Shown here in pieces: positions 22,959 through 32,944 of a stretch of 64,000 nt of DNA. A model generated the notes under the pieces. That model searched no databases. It saw only the letters and a program-made list of their open reading frames with translations, and was not told the DNA's origin. Each line of letters begins with the position of its first letter. The first letter of the stretch is position 1. This stretch comes from Drosophila miranda. Its lineage: Eukaryota; Arthropoda; Insecta; Diptera; Drosophilidae. Both the position numbers and the translations under genes were made by a program. Location: the NCBI RefSeq assembly GCF_003369915.1, contig NW_022881603.1, positions 34,779,522-34,843,521 on the forward strand. The letters run 5' to 3'.

Positions 22959-24584
22959 TGTTCCAGTCCCACCTGAACGATAGGTGGCCAGGGCTGAGGG
23001 CGACGCGCCATCTAGCGGAAGTCCAGGGAGGCTCGATGGTGTATGGTGACATCGGGGGGAGCTGGAGCCCTCACTGGGGATATAAGGAAGAGAATAGGAT
23101 TAGTTATATGTATTAGTAAGGGAAAAAGGGATAAATAGGAGTGAAAATATTAGAAAACGTGGATTGGATTATAGAAATCGTGGAGCGTGGACGGAGTAAC
23201 GTCGAAATTGGAAATTTTGTGCTTAAAACAGAAAGTTTGAAGTGAGTACAGAAAAGGCGGGCGATAAAATAGGTTGTAATGCAGAAAATTTTACAAACAG
23301 CCGGCAAGGAATATAGCCACCAGAACCGGGCCAGAAGGTTTCCTGGAGAGGGACACTGGAGTTCGAGAAAGTCGACTGCAGAGAAGAAGACTGCCCAACG
23401 GAACCTGAGTGAGTACGTTCCAGTTGCGCGTGTGTGAGCCAAGTAGCGCGGGACGTGTGAAGGGGGAGGGTGAAAGAGAACGATTTAGCTGCCAGGGCGA
23501 TTCTAGCCACACCGCACGATCGTTGCATCGCCTTCCAGTGCGTGCCACACGTTTGGTCTCATTCACCAGGTAACAACCCCGAAACCCTATTCACACACAC
23601 ACACACGCGCACACGTATACTCGGACCTATATAAATTTAGGGCTGACCGGCCACGGCCAGCGATCGCCCACGTCGTTTGAATTTAAAGAAAAAAAACATA
23701 GTCCGCACTCCAAACACCGTTCCACATTAAATGTTATTTTGTTCCGTGTGTTGTCCTTTATTTAGTAATTAGTATTAGCTTAAACCGTTTAACGTACATT
23801 GAAAAAAAATATGTAAAAACACCAACACCTTTCACGAACCTAAATCTGCGATCAGCTGTTCAGTGCCAGAAGATTAACCCTTAGTGGGTGACGCGGGGGT
23901 CCCATCAGTCCACCGTATTTGGTCGAGCGATTTGTGAAAAAAATATTGTTTATTGTTTATGACCCGGGGACCCTTAACAAGAGCTCTTGGTAGGTTAAGT
24001 CTCCGTAGGGGCCCGAGTTAAATTAACTCCCGTAAAACTGGATCCACTCATCTACACATATTCCATTACGTATGGGTGAGGGTATCCCTGTTTGGTTGAA
24101 CGAAATTTCAGCAGTTATTTCCTTGTTTGCCTTTGTGTCGAACGTTTTGGTGTTTCTTAGTGGTTAGTGATAATTTGGAGTATAGCTATTTATTAATGAG
24201 AAAGATGAAATTGTCAATTTACGATTATTAAAGCTTGGATATATATTGAAGCATGATGCCTTAAATTTAAAATAGAGGGAGGACGCGTGGCGTAAGCCAT
24301 GTATTAGGCCAGCCGTTACCGTTCCAGCAGAGGGTGGCCAAAATGAACGTTGTGTTTGGTCACAGGTAGGGCGGGCGCGCGAAGTGATAACACCCAAGCT
24401 TCACCCACTTGATAGCCGTCTGTTTATGATTTTCTTTGTTGTTGTTAGGTTGTTGTTAGTTTTGATGTCCCGAGAAGTAGTATGTCTCCTTTTTTGTCTA
24501 CATTTGGCGGGCAAGGGGAACTACCCAGCCCTGGGGTCGACAGCTAGCCGGCATTGCCCTCTGGGAAACAAGCTAAGTGTAACA
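22959..24584 (+). repeat. Family B 3' LTR
   Basis: It is 1626 bp and differs from the 5' LTR at about a dozen single bases, including one-base indels near 15242/23057 and 16278/24090. A CTCF-like site is at 23005-23018. It is followed by AAAA and resumed transposase. Confidence 0.95.
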
Positions 24585-24892
24585 AAAAAGCTGATGAAAC
24601 CTTACCCGTTTTCCACAGTCGCCTCTTTGGAACAGCGCACGTGGTGGAAAATGCATTTGGGCATTTAAAAGCCAGATTTCGAATAATCGGAAAAGGTCTT
24701 GATAGCCACCACAAAAATAATAGCGCCATAATAATGAGCTGTTGTATTTTACACAATATATTAAATATGCACAACAGCGCGATTAATGAAAATTGGGAGC
24801 TTGCAACAAATGAGCAGCGCGAACAGCCCGATACCAGCAACAGTTCTGCTGACTTTAATCAGTCAGCAGAACAGATACGATCTGCAATCGCA
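24585..24892 (+). pseudogene. Harbinger transposase fragment, unit 0 (exon 4, catalytic E region)
   Basis: It continues exactly where 15144 stopped, with AAAA repeated. It includes VENAFGHLKARFR with the third catalytic residue. It lacks 34 bp found in all array copies, which removes the FNYNLSKARR stretch and breaks the frame. It ends at CAATCGCA, where the LINE begins. Confidence 0.9.
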
Positions 24893-27598
24893 GATAATCT
24901 GTTTTCTCATCTGAGTTATTCCGATTCAATAACATTCATGGAATTGAATTTGTTGCAGTCAAAGTTCGTGTTGGCTCCGCATTTTTCTATTTAACCTGCT
25001 CTTACATTCCTCCCAGGTCTGATGCTGAGCTTTACTTACACCACCTCTCAGCAATTAATAATGTTGTTTCTGCATTAGGGTGCAATGATCGAATTATTGT
25101 CATGGGGGACTTTAACCTCCCATTTCTTTCTTGGCTGCCTTGTAATGACGCTAACCTGTTGTTTCCCTATTGCCATAATGACTTTATCAATGGGCTAACG
25201 GATAATTCCCTTGTCCAAATTAATGCCGTTAAAAACATTAGGGACAGACTTCTTGACCTCGTTTTTGTTAATGATGGTTCTCTTGCTACGGTATCTAGAG
25301 CAAGCCCAATATCTCTCCCTGAAGATCCTTACCATCCAACTTTGTTGATATCACTGGAGTGTACACAATCTGGAGGTGCTGACAGTTCCATGGCTCCTTG
25401 TCACATAAAGTGTTTTCGCAAAACAAACTTTATTGATTTAGATCTACATCTCTCGCGTGTTGATTGGTCGTTTCTTTATTCATTACCGAACATAGACGCA
25501 ACTGTTAACTCGTTTTATAGTTCTAATTACTCCGCCCTTAATACGTTTGTTCCAGATATCACTGTACCTGTATCGTCCAAGCCTCCCTGGTTCTCCAAGT
25601 ATTTGTCATACTTAAAAAATAATAAATCCCGGCTCTATAAAAAGTACCAGAAGTCGGGCTCCACGTCGGCCTTAGCTCTATACTCCTCCGCTCGCTCTCT
25701 GTTCCTTGCCGTCAATAGTCAGTGTTATAATCATTACCTTTCACAATGTAGTAGTAACTTTCGTAGTGATCCTAAAAAATTCTATTCGTTCGTTAACTCT
25801 AAGCGCAAGTCAAACGTTTTTCCTCCGTCCCTTCATTACCAGAACATAAGAGAAGCTTCTGCTGTTGGTATTGCAAATTTATTCGCTAACTTTTTCCAAA
25901 CAACTTACTCGTCTCATATTTACAACGCATCCACTCCGTATCCGTACCAGCTACCTCAAGCTAACAGCATTTTTCTGCCCTTTTTCGAGGAAAGCGTTGT
26001 TCTGGAAGGTTTGTCATCTATGGACATATCGTTTTCTGCGGGTCCAGATAAGGTACCAAGTTGCATCTTAAAGCACTGTGCCCAGTCCCTTTTCAAACCC
26101 TTGACCTTTCTCTTCAACCTCTCCTTGGAACAGTCTTGTCTCCCAGTAATTTGGAATGAGTCCTACATCATTCCGCTTCACAAAAAAGGTTCAAGATCAA
26201 ACATTGAAAACTATCGTGGTATCGCAAAGCTTTCCGCCATCCCGAAGCTTCTTGAGTTCCTGGTCACCCGGCAACTGCAACATCTTTGTTGCAGCTTGAT
26301 ATCTCCGTCGCAACACGGTTTTTTCAGACATCGTTCAACATCGACTAACCTTCTTGAGTTTTCTAACCTAATCCACCGTGGTTTTCAAATTGGTTTGCAG
26401 ACGGATGTAGTTTTTACGGACTTCAGCAAGGCATTCGATTCTGTGAACCATGCTCTGCTTATTCAAAAGCTCTCTTTATTAGGGTTCCCAACGAATCTTC
26501 TAGATTGGATTTTGTCCTATCTCTCTAACCGTACTCAACGTGTTTTGTTTTCTAACGTGTTGTCAAATACTGTTAATGTTACTTCAGGTGTGCCACAGGG
26601 AAGTCATCTGGGCCCGCTTCTGTTTATTTTATTTGTGAACGACCTTCCTCAAGTTATAACATACTCTACTACACTAATGTATGCTGATGATGTCAAAATC
26701 TGTCTTTCTTACTCTGATTGGTATTTGCACACACGCCTTCAACTTGATCTAAGTGAACTACTATTGTGGTGTTCAACTAATCTTCTTTTTCTGAACCTTT
26801 CCAAATGCAAACTTATGACATTTTACCGTCGCGCTCCTCATTTTGTCTCATATGTTCTAGGAAATCATGTCCTTGAGCGAATTTCGAGTTCAAATGACCT
26901 CGGAGTCCTTTTTGATCATAAGATGTGTTTCAACACCCATATAGCTGCAACTGTAAATAAAGCTAAGGGTGTTTTAGCGTTCATCAAGCGTTGGTCCAAG
27001 GAGTTTGACGACCCGTACGTTACGAAACAACTGTACATCTCGTTAGTACGTCCTATATTGGAGTATTGTTCTTGTGTGTGGAGCCCGCAGTATAAAGAGC
27101 AGCAGGCTGTTATTGAATCCGTGCAAAAGCAATTTTTAATTTTTGCCCTTCGGAACTTTAACTGGGACTCGGGTAGAATCTTGCCACCCTACCGGTCTAG
27201 GCTAAATCTTATTGACCTGCCGTCGTTGCACCATCGCAGAATATGCAATGGCGTAATGTTCGTGCACAAGCTCCTTCTTGGGACTGTTGACTCCCAAACT
27301 CTCTTGGGTCAGATTGACTTGGCCGTTCCATCTAGACCTACCCGTACTTTTAGGCCTATCCGTCTACCCATATGTAGGTCTAATTATGCTGATCATGAAC
27401 CTTTTAGGGTTTTATGCCATAATTATAACTCCCTCTGTCAAACCCTATCCCCTGAACTGTCTCTTAAACTAATTGCATGCAATATTTATAATCATTTAAA
27501 TTTAGCTAACTTTTAACTTATCTTTTTCCGCCTTTAGTAACTAAGCACCATTATTAACAGATAATTTGTTAATTTAATAAATAAATAAAAAAAATAAA
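24893..27598 (+). mobile_element. 5'-truncated jockey-like LINE
   Basis: It splits the transposase sequence CAATCGCAAAATATTG. The left junction is sharp. The right end is an A-rich tail (AATAAATAAATAAAAAAAATAAAAA) that merges with the target's own A run, so a target duplication cannot be resolved. The element begins inside the endonuclease domain, the usual outcome of aborted reverse transcription. Confidence 0.9.
24898..27516 (+). CDS. LINE endonuclease-reverse transcriptase (5'-truncated ORF2)
   Basis: This one frame of 872 codons is open from the truncation to TAA at 27514. The start is not a real initiator; the N-terminal part of the endonuclease is missing. Visible parts in order are an AP-endonuclease-like remnant (HGIEFVAVKV, YIPPRSDAELY, VMGDFNLPF), a linker, then RT with FTDFSKAFDSVNH, VPQGSHLGPLLF and the catalytic YADDVKI at about 26683, and a C-terminal region with SLVRPILEYCSCVWSP typical of the jockey/CR1 group. 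There are no internal stops, so the copy is young, but it lacks its 5' end and is not autonomous. Confidence 0.9.
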   Translation, partial: SVFSSELFRFNNIHGIEFVAVKVRVGSAFFYLTCSYIPPRSDAELYLHHLSAINNVVSALGCNDRIIVMGDFNLPFLSWLPCNDANLLFPYCHNDFINGLTDNSLVQINAVKNIRDRLLDLVFVNDGSLATVSRASPISLPEDPYHPTLLISLECTQSGGADSSMAPCHIKCFRKTNFIDLDLHLSRVDWSFLYSLPNIDATVNSFYSSNYSALNTFVPDITVPVSSKPPWFSKYLSYLKNNKSRLYKKYQKSGSTSALALYSSARSLFLAVNSQCYNHYLSQCSSNFRSDPKKFYSFVNSKRKSNVFPPSLHYQNIREASAVGIANLFANFFQTTYSSHIYNASTPYPYQLPQANSIFLPFFEESVVLEGLSSMDISFSAGPDKVPSCILKHCAQSLFKPLTFLFNLSLEQSCLPVIWNESYIIPLHKKGSRSNIENYRGIAKLSAIPKLLEFLVTRQLQHLCCSLISPSQHGFFRHRSTSTNLLEFSNLIHRGFQIGLQTDVVFTDFSKAFDSVNHALLIQKLSLLGFPTNLLDWILSYLSNRTQRVLFSNVLSNTVNVTSGVPQGSHLGPLLFILFVNDLPQVITYSTTLMYADDVKICLSYSDWYLHTRLQLDLSELLLWCSTNLLFLNLSKCKLMTFYRRAPHFVSYVLGNHVLERISSSNDLGVLFDHKMCFNTHIAATVNKAKGVLAFIKRWSKEFDDPYVTKQLYISLVRPILEYCSCVWSPQYKEQQAVIESVQKQFLIFALRNFNWDSGRILPPYRSRLNLIDLPSLHHRRICNGVMFVHKLLLGTVDSQTLLGQIDLAVPSRPTRTFRPIRLPICRSNYADHEPFRVLCHNYNSLCQTLSPELSLKLIACNIYNHLNLANF

Positions 27599-27631
27599 AA
27601 ATATTGTGTAGACCGTAATGAAAAATTAAAC

Positions 27632-28677
27632 TTATTTATTTTTATTTTTTAAAACTTCTAATAAGTCGTTCTGGAATTTTGTTTGGGTGCTGATCAAGTC
27701 CTGCACCATCTTTTCCTGCCTAACGTCGTGCTCCTCCTTCTTTCTGTGGTGGTCCTTTTGTTGTTCGAGACGCTCCTGGGCGATCTCTGCCAGCCACGAA
27801 ATGTCGGTCTTTTTCTTTTTCTTTGGCGGACGCCCAGACAAGGTGCTGGAGCTACAAGATCCGTCCAGGTCCATCTCAATAATATCCGAAAAGTACTCAT
27901 CAGTATCTGCAATGAACACCTTAAATGAAATATATTTTTTTAGCAATAAATTAATAAAACTTACTGTCGTTGTCCAATGTGCTCTGCTCCATGTTGTTTG
28001 CACTCAAGATGCCAAATCAGCGAACTTCAGTTCAGCGCCCTGAATGTGACGGTCAACCGGCGGTAATCTGATATCTTGCACATGCCGCAAGATCAGCATT
28101 ATCGCTTATGCCAAGTCGGCTTACCGACTGTAGCTTTGTAGCTCTAAGTACATATATTTTGTAGCTTTGCATTCTTTGGCAATTAAATAATTTTGATTCA
28201 GCTTATGCCCCAGCTTGCTGGTGGCTCCTAGTTTTAGTTCTGTTCTTATAACGAAAGCTAACGCTTGTTAATAAACCTTGCTCCGGCAACCAGCCGTAAA
28301 CACTTTGAATTATTAATTCTATACCACTGTACCACAAGGCCAGTGATAAGAGAGACAGTTATCTCTCCATCTTCATAGAGGATTCTATACCACGGAACCC
28401 GCACGAGGACCACCGCATCAAGCAGCTAAGGCTACTTGGACATACGGACAACTTAATTTACACATGTGATTTTTTGCGTGGTCCGCGCAAATCTTCAATT
28501 TTCTCCTTCCATATGTCAATCAGCAGGCTGTCAAGCGCGGCACTCCATTTCACCCTGCCGCCTGATGTTGTTCTCTTGTTTGCTGCATTGTGTAATAATA
28601 TTATATATTATAAACAATAAAAAACAAATATATCTATTCAACGTACCACTGGAGGAGTTTTCTGGCACTAAATCCAT
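27632..28677 (-). pseudogene. Harbinger Myb/SANT-like gene remnant, unit 0
   Basis: Harbinger elements carry a second gene for a Myb-like DNA-binding partner of the transposase. Reading the minus strand I see exon a 28677-28647 (MDLVPENSSS), an intron with GTACGT...TGCAG, and exon b 28582 to about 28466 with a SANT-like start (RVKWSAALDSLLIDIWKEKI). A 470-bp gap follows without the rest of that domain, then exon c 27992-27965, a 58-bp intron (GTAAGT...TTGCAG), and exon d 27906-27632. Exon d holds a PPKKKKK basic patch and a coiled coil rich in E, Q, K. The missing middle of the DNA-binding domain suggests a broken gene. It ends a few bases from the convergent transposase stop. Confidence 0.6.
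27993..28465. other. Unassigned filler inside the Myb-like gene
   Basis: I find no coding sequence here. It contains AATAAA (about 28270), palindromic-looking stretches (CAAGTCGGCTTACCGACTG) and two GTGGTA(T/C)A stretches on the minus strand. It may be an old solo LTR or other insert in the intron, but I could not find ends with a target duplication. It recurs in all units and hosts the family C solo LTR in four of them. Confidence 0.35.
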
Positions 28678-29348
28678 TTTATTAATAAGTTTTTCGAAAA
28701 TTTGGTCTGCTGTCCTTCCGAGCTGTTCTGTTGTTGTTTTTGTTTTTTGTTAATTTTGTCACAATCATTGCTTACGTTTTCGCAGTGAATACCATTTTTC
28801 CATTGTGAATGACAATTATTCAGAGTTGCATTTGAAAACCATCGGCTAACTATCGCATAGAAACGTGCGGTTTAGTAACATCCAAAATGGATGGTGGACT
28901 AACTGGGAAATTTTCGGAACGGCAAAACCTTACGGACCATCCCCGAAATGGATGGTGGATGGTCGTCAGTGTGAATAGCCTATTTCGGACCATCCCCGAA
29001 ATGGATGGTGGATGGTGGATGGTCGTCAGTGTGAATAGCCTATTAGTAAGCCAGAATTATTCAACGGAATCTCTAAATTGAGCAATATGAACGACTATCC
29101 TCTTTCGTTTTTTTGTCTTGACCTATTTCGCTAAAACCTTTTTTTTACGAAAAATCCAATAAAAGCAATTATTTAGAATAAGCCAGTTAAGTAGAAAATT
29201 GAATCATTAATCAGTTGAAAATTTGTGGGCATGGCTAAATATTCTGTATAGCTGAGAATATTCGACAGAATATCAAAATTGAGGAACATTTATACAACTT
29301 GAGCTCGTCAGTATATTTACGGTATATTTTTAAAGTAAGACGGTATGT

Positions 29349-29375
29349 TTCGGTATATTTCTGAGGGTCACACTG
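29349..29375 (+). promoter_or_regulatory. Motif 6 + Motif 1 core promoter, spacer 1
   Basis: TTCGGTATATTT (29349-29360) fits the Drosophila core promoter Motif 6, KTYRGTATWTTT. Four bases later GGGTCACACTG (29365-29375) matches Motif 1, YGGTCACACTR, at 10 of 11 positions. These motifs are known to occur together in TATA-less housekeeping promoters of flies. A second GGTATATTT lies just upstream. The ORF start is 93 bp downstream. Confidence 0.65.
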
Positions 29376-29467
29376 GTCCCACTTGACGCGTACAAAATTT
29401 GACATCTACGGAAAGCGGCGCCAGATTGTGTGAAAAAAGTTGCGGTTTGTAAATTCGTTTGATCGAA

Positions 29468-29975
29468 ATGAACGAAATTATTAAAGATACATAAGTTTAT
29501 TCCGCAGCAACTGCTGTACTTTATGGCTGGCCGGCGATGCTGCCAACAATTCCCATGCACATTTCGGTCGTCAGAGCACGACATTTTCATGCGATACGCC
29601 AGCTCTTTGGGCTTGCGGGCGCAATGCGTGTTTAATAATGGCGAAATTATCAAAGTATTCAAGCAAGCTTGCCGCCATTACTTGGAGGAGCCGAAAATAA
29701 TGACATTCTCGCCTTCGACGGCAATAAACATTCTAACCATGTTGGGACGATCAGGCAACTTGGGAAAAGATGAACTGAAATTGAGCTCAGATTACATTCC
29801 ACAGCGTGGGTGTGTTGCTGAAATTTTTGGGCCTCATCTACCATTTCCGACGATCATGGCGCCTACGCCGCGTGTCAAGGACGATACCCTGCGCAATTTA
29901 CTGAACAAATTTCCCGGCTATCCGTTCATCGACAACGTCATACGATGCAAATTATCTTCGCATTTGCGATACTGA
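29468..29975 (+). pseudogene. Spacer ORF of unknown function, spacer 1 (broken near the start)
   Basis: It starts at ATG 29468 (MNEIIKD). A 4-bp insertion (ACAT) after codon 7 gives an immediate stop, whereas spacers 3-7 read on. The downstream frame is open from 29523 to 29975. I do not recognise the protein: it is cysteine- and arginine-rich near the start (MAGRRCCQQFPCTF), has no signal peptide or membrane segment, and ends HLRY. A polyadenylation signal AATAAA lies at 30087-30092. It is not a transposase or gag domain, so a captured host gene fragment is the likeliest source. Confidence 0.6.
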
Positions 29976-30139
29976 CTTAGTATCGGGTATAACTGTAGAG
30001 TTGCGGTGTCCACAGCAACTCACAACGTTCCCCCTCGTTTTTTTTTGTTGAACTATTTTGTTTAAACCTTGCTTTAGTCAAAATACAATAAAAGCAAGAA
30101 CTAAAAACTAAAATTATGTGGGCAGAACTAATGGTCTTA

Positions 30140-30232
30140 TAGGCTCTGCACACTGAACCCATCCCGGGGGAATGGTGGGATTTTTTGACAGATGTGAAAC
30201 TCCGATTCACACTGCCACCATCCACCATCCGT
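30140..30232 (+). repeat. Harbinger left terminal region with doubled TIR, unit 1
   Basis: The outer TIR starts at 30140. A second TIR-like copy (ATTCACACTGCCACCATCCACCATCC) lies at 30205-30230. The shared CACACTG cores are 59 bp apart. The right end has the same arrangement. Confidence 0.75.
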
Positions 30233-30303
30233 CAAAAACAGCTGATGCCAATAGCAAGTTCATTAAATTTGCGCGGAAGATTTATTAGTTCTTGGTTCTT
30301 ATA

Positions 30304-31619
30304 ATGGATGATGAAGATATAGCAATTATTTCGGCTGTGGTTCAACAGCAAAATATTTTCTTGCACCAACTAATAATGTTGCTGTCAATGAATAATGATG
30401 ATGACGATGATGACTTTAACATTGACGAGGATGAGATGACCCAGATGACTGCCATAAAAACACAAAAGCCAGGAAGATTATGGTCGTTTGTGAGTACTTC
30501 TACTAACTTCAACCATAGTTTAAAGTACAAGGACATATTTTATGGTTTTAGGAAAATTCCTAAATTCCTTTGGAAAAGCGCATCGCCATTGCGCTATACA
30601 CTTTGGGCTCGTCCTCTGAGTACCGAACAGTTGGCAGGCTTTTCGGTGTAGCTCCAAACATTGTGTGTAGTATCCTGCACGAGTTTTGCAGAGCACTTAT
30701 CGACGAGTTTTCGAAGGAGTACACGTCGCCCAATTACCTAACTTCCGACAAAATTGATGAGTGCGTAAAGGGATTCGAGGCAATTGGGTTTCCTCAGTGC
30801 CTAGGTGCAATTGGTAGGAAATCAATAAGAACTTCAGCAATATGTTTACATATAAATTGGTTTTTAAACTTCCTTTTTATTCTAGATGGATGCCACATCG
30901 AAATAAAACCACCAGCACCTGAGGCAGTAGACCACCATAACTATAAGGGCTGGTATTCCACAGTCTTGTTTGCCCTAGTGGATTATAGGTATGCAAATAT
31001 CTTGCACAAAAATATGTATTTAGCAAGTTGGTTTAATGTCCTAAATTATTTAAATCCGATTCTTTTTAGATACAGATTTACATATGTAAATATCGGCTCT
31101 GCAGGAAGGTGCAATGACTCGATGATATACCAGAAGTCAAGCCGTGCAAAACATATCGAAGCATCGGCATTACTCCAAGAGAAAGCCAAGGAAATAAGCG
31201 GAGTAAACGTCCCTGTAATGCTTATCGGGGACTCGGCATTTAGGTTTTCTAAAAAGCTGATGAAACCTTACCCGTTTTCCACAGTCGCCTCTTTGGAACA
31301 GCGCACGTTTAACTACAACCTTTCCAAAGCTAGGCGAGTGGTGGAAAATGCATTTGGGCATTTAAAAGCCAGTTTTCGAATAATCGGAAAAGGTCTTGAT
31401 AGCCACCACAAAAATAATAGCGCCATAATAATGAGCTGTTGTATTTTACACAATATATTAAATAAGCACAACAGCGCGATTAATGAAAATTGGGAGCTTG
31501 CAACAAATGAGCAGCGCGAACAGCCCGATACCAGCGACAGTTCTGCTGACTTTAATCAGTCAGCAGAACAGATACGATCTGCAATCGCAAAATATTGTGT
31601 AGACCGTAATGAAAATTAA
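30304..31619 (+). pseudogene. Harbinger transposase, unit 1
   Basis: It is a DDE transposase that would cut and join element ends in the nucleus. The model is exon 1 30304-30489 (acidic N-terminus with six aspartates), intron with GTGAGT and branch-like CTAAC to 30551, exon 2 30552-30813, intron 30814-30885, exon 3 30886-30988, intron 30989-31069, exon 4 31070-31619. Splicing at 30813/30886 creates GAIDGCHI with the first catalytic D. The second D is in GRCNDS (31116-31118) and E is in VENAFG (31344-31346). Upstream of LEKRIAIALY the frame meets TAA, and KIPKF lies in another frame, so a one-base shift near 30565 seems to break the protein; all units share it. Private change: GHLKASFRII. Confidence 0.8.
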
Positions 31620-31623
31620 AAAC

Positions 31624-32669
31624 TTATTTATTTTTATTTTTTAAAACTTCTAATAAGTCGTTCTGGAATTTTGTTTGGGTGCTGATCAAGTCCTGCACCA
31701 TCTTTTCCTGCCTAACGTCGTGCTCCTCCTTCTTTCTGTGGTGGTCCTTTTGTTGTTCGAGACGCTCCTGGGCGATCTCTGCCAGCCACGAAATGTCGGT
31801 CTTTTTCTTTTTCTTTGGCGGACGCCCAGACAAGGTGCTGGAGCTACAAGATCCGTCCAGGGCCATCTCAATAATATCCGAAAAGGACTCATCAGTATCT
31901 GCAATGAACACCTTAAATGAAATATATTTTTTTAGCAATAAATTAATAAAACTTACTGTCGTTGTCCAATGTGCTCTGCTCCATGTTGTTTGCACTCAAG
32001 ATGCCAAATCAGCGAACTTCAGTTCAGCGCCCTGAATGTGACGGTCAACCGGCGGTAATCTGATATCTTGCACATGCCGCAAGATCAGCATTATCGCTTA
32101 TGCCAAGTCGGCTTACCGACTGTAGCTTTGTAGCTCTAAGTACATATATTTTGTAGCTTTGCATTCTTTGGCAATTAAATAATTTTGATTCAGCTTATGC
32201 CCCAGCTTGCTGGTGGCTCCTAGTTTTAGTTCTGTTCTTATAACGAAAGCTAACGCTTGTTAATAAACCTTGCTCCGGCAACCAGCCGTAAACACTTTGA
32301 ATTATTAATTCTATACCACTGTACCACAAGGCCAGTGATAAGAGAGACAGTTATCTCTCCATCTTCATAGAGGATTCTATACCACGGAACCCGCACGAGG
32401 ACCACCGCATCAAGCAGCTAAGGCTACTTGGACATACGGACAACTTAATTTACACATGTGAATTTTTGCGTGGTCCGCGCAAATCTTTAATTTTCTCCTT
32501 CCATATGTCAATCAGCAGGCTGTCAAGCGCGGCACTCCATTTCACCCTGCCGCCTGATGTTGTTCTCTTGTTTGCTGCATTGTGTAATAATATTATATAT
32601 TATAAACAATAAAAAACAAATATATCTATTCAACGTACCACTGGAGGAGTTTTCTGGCACTAAATACAT
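31624..32669 (-). pseudogene. Harbinger Myb/SANT-like remnant, unit 1
   Basis: It has the same four-piece structure as unit 0, with exon a present (start at 32669). Private changes from other units are DESFSD for DEYFSD and EMALDG for EMDLDG in the acidic stretch after the last intron. Its stop lies 4 bp from the transposase stop. Confidence 0.55.
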
Positions 32670-32944
32670 TTTATTAATAAGTTTTTCGAAAATTTGGTCT
32701 GCTGTCCTTCCGAGCTGTTCTGTTGTTGTTTTTGTTTTTTGTTAATTTTGTCACAATCATTGTTTACGTTTTCGCAGTGAATACCATTTTTCCATTGTGA
32801 ATGACAATTATTCAGAGTTGCATTTGAAAACCATCGGCTAACTATAGCATAGAAACGTGCGGTTTAGGAACATCCAAAATGGATGGTGGACTAACTGGGA
32901 AATTTTCGGAACGGCAAAACCTTACGGACCATCCCCGAAATGGA

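Larger units (their letters stand above)
15145..24584 (+). mobile_element. Complete gypsy-type LTR retrotransposon, family B
   Basis: This is a 9440-bp insertion with LTRs of 1624 and 1626 bp that begin TGTTCCAG and end GTGTAACA. The target TCTAAAAAGCTG of the intact transposase became TCTAAAA on the left and AAAAAGCTG on the right, which is a 4-bp duplication AAAA. The LTRs differ at about a dozen positions, so the insertion is fairly recent. Gag-pol is related to family A in every domain but clearly diverged. No env ORF lies between the pol stop and the 3' LTR. Confidence 0.95.
14889..29042 (+). mobile_element. Harbinger unit 0, interrupted by three nested retroelements
   Basis: The Harbinger sequence in this window is in three pieces: 14889-15144 (end of intron 2 and start of exon 4), 24585-24892 (exon 4), and about 27599-29042 (3' part to the right TIR, TSD TTA at 29043-29045). 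Intact copies further right allow exact junctions. Family A sits in intron 2, family B in exon 4, and the LINE near the C-terminal codons. The piece at 24585 also lacks 34 bp (at about 24640) just before the catalytic glutamate codon. The 5' half lies beyond the left edge of the window. Confidence 0.9.

Noticed and set aside
24554-24994. A 146-codon ORF bridging LTR, transposase and LINE sequence as a fusion gene
   Set aside because: It is only a chance open frame across three insertion junctions, with a 34-bp deletion keeping it open.
28320-28400. tRNA-like GGTTCCGTGGTATAGAATCC on the minus strand
   Set aside because: It has a box A-like start but no B box, no acceptor pairing and no anticodon arm at the right spacing.
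30140-30232. Inner TIR copies as ends of a separate small transposon around the spacer ORF
   Set aside because: Reading the spacer as the element would require the inner repeats as outer ends, but only the outer Harbinger repeats have a matching TTA duplication and the expected transposase between them.
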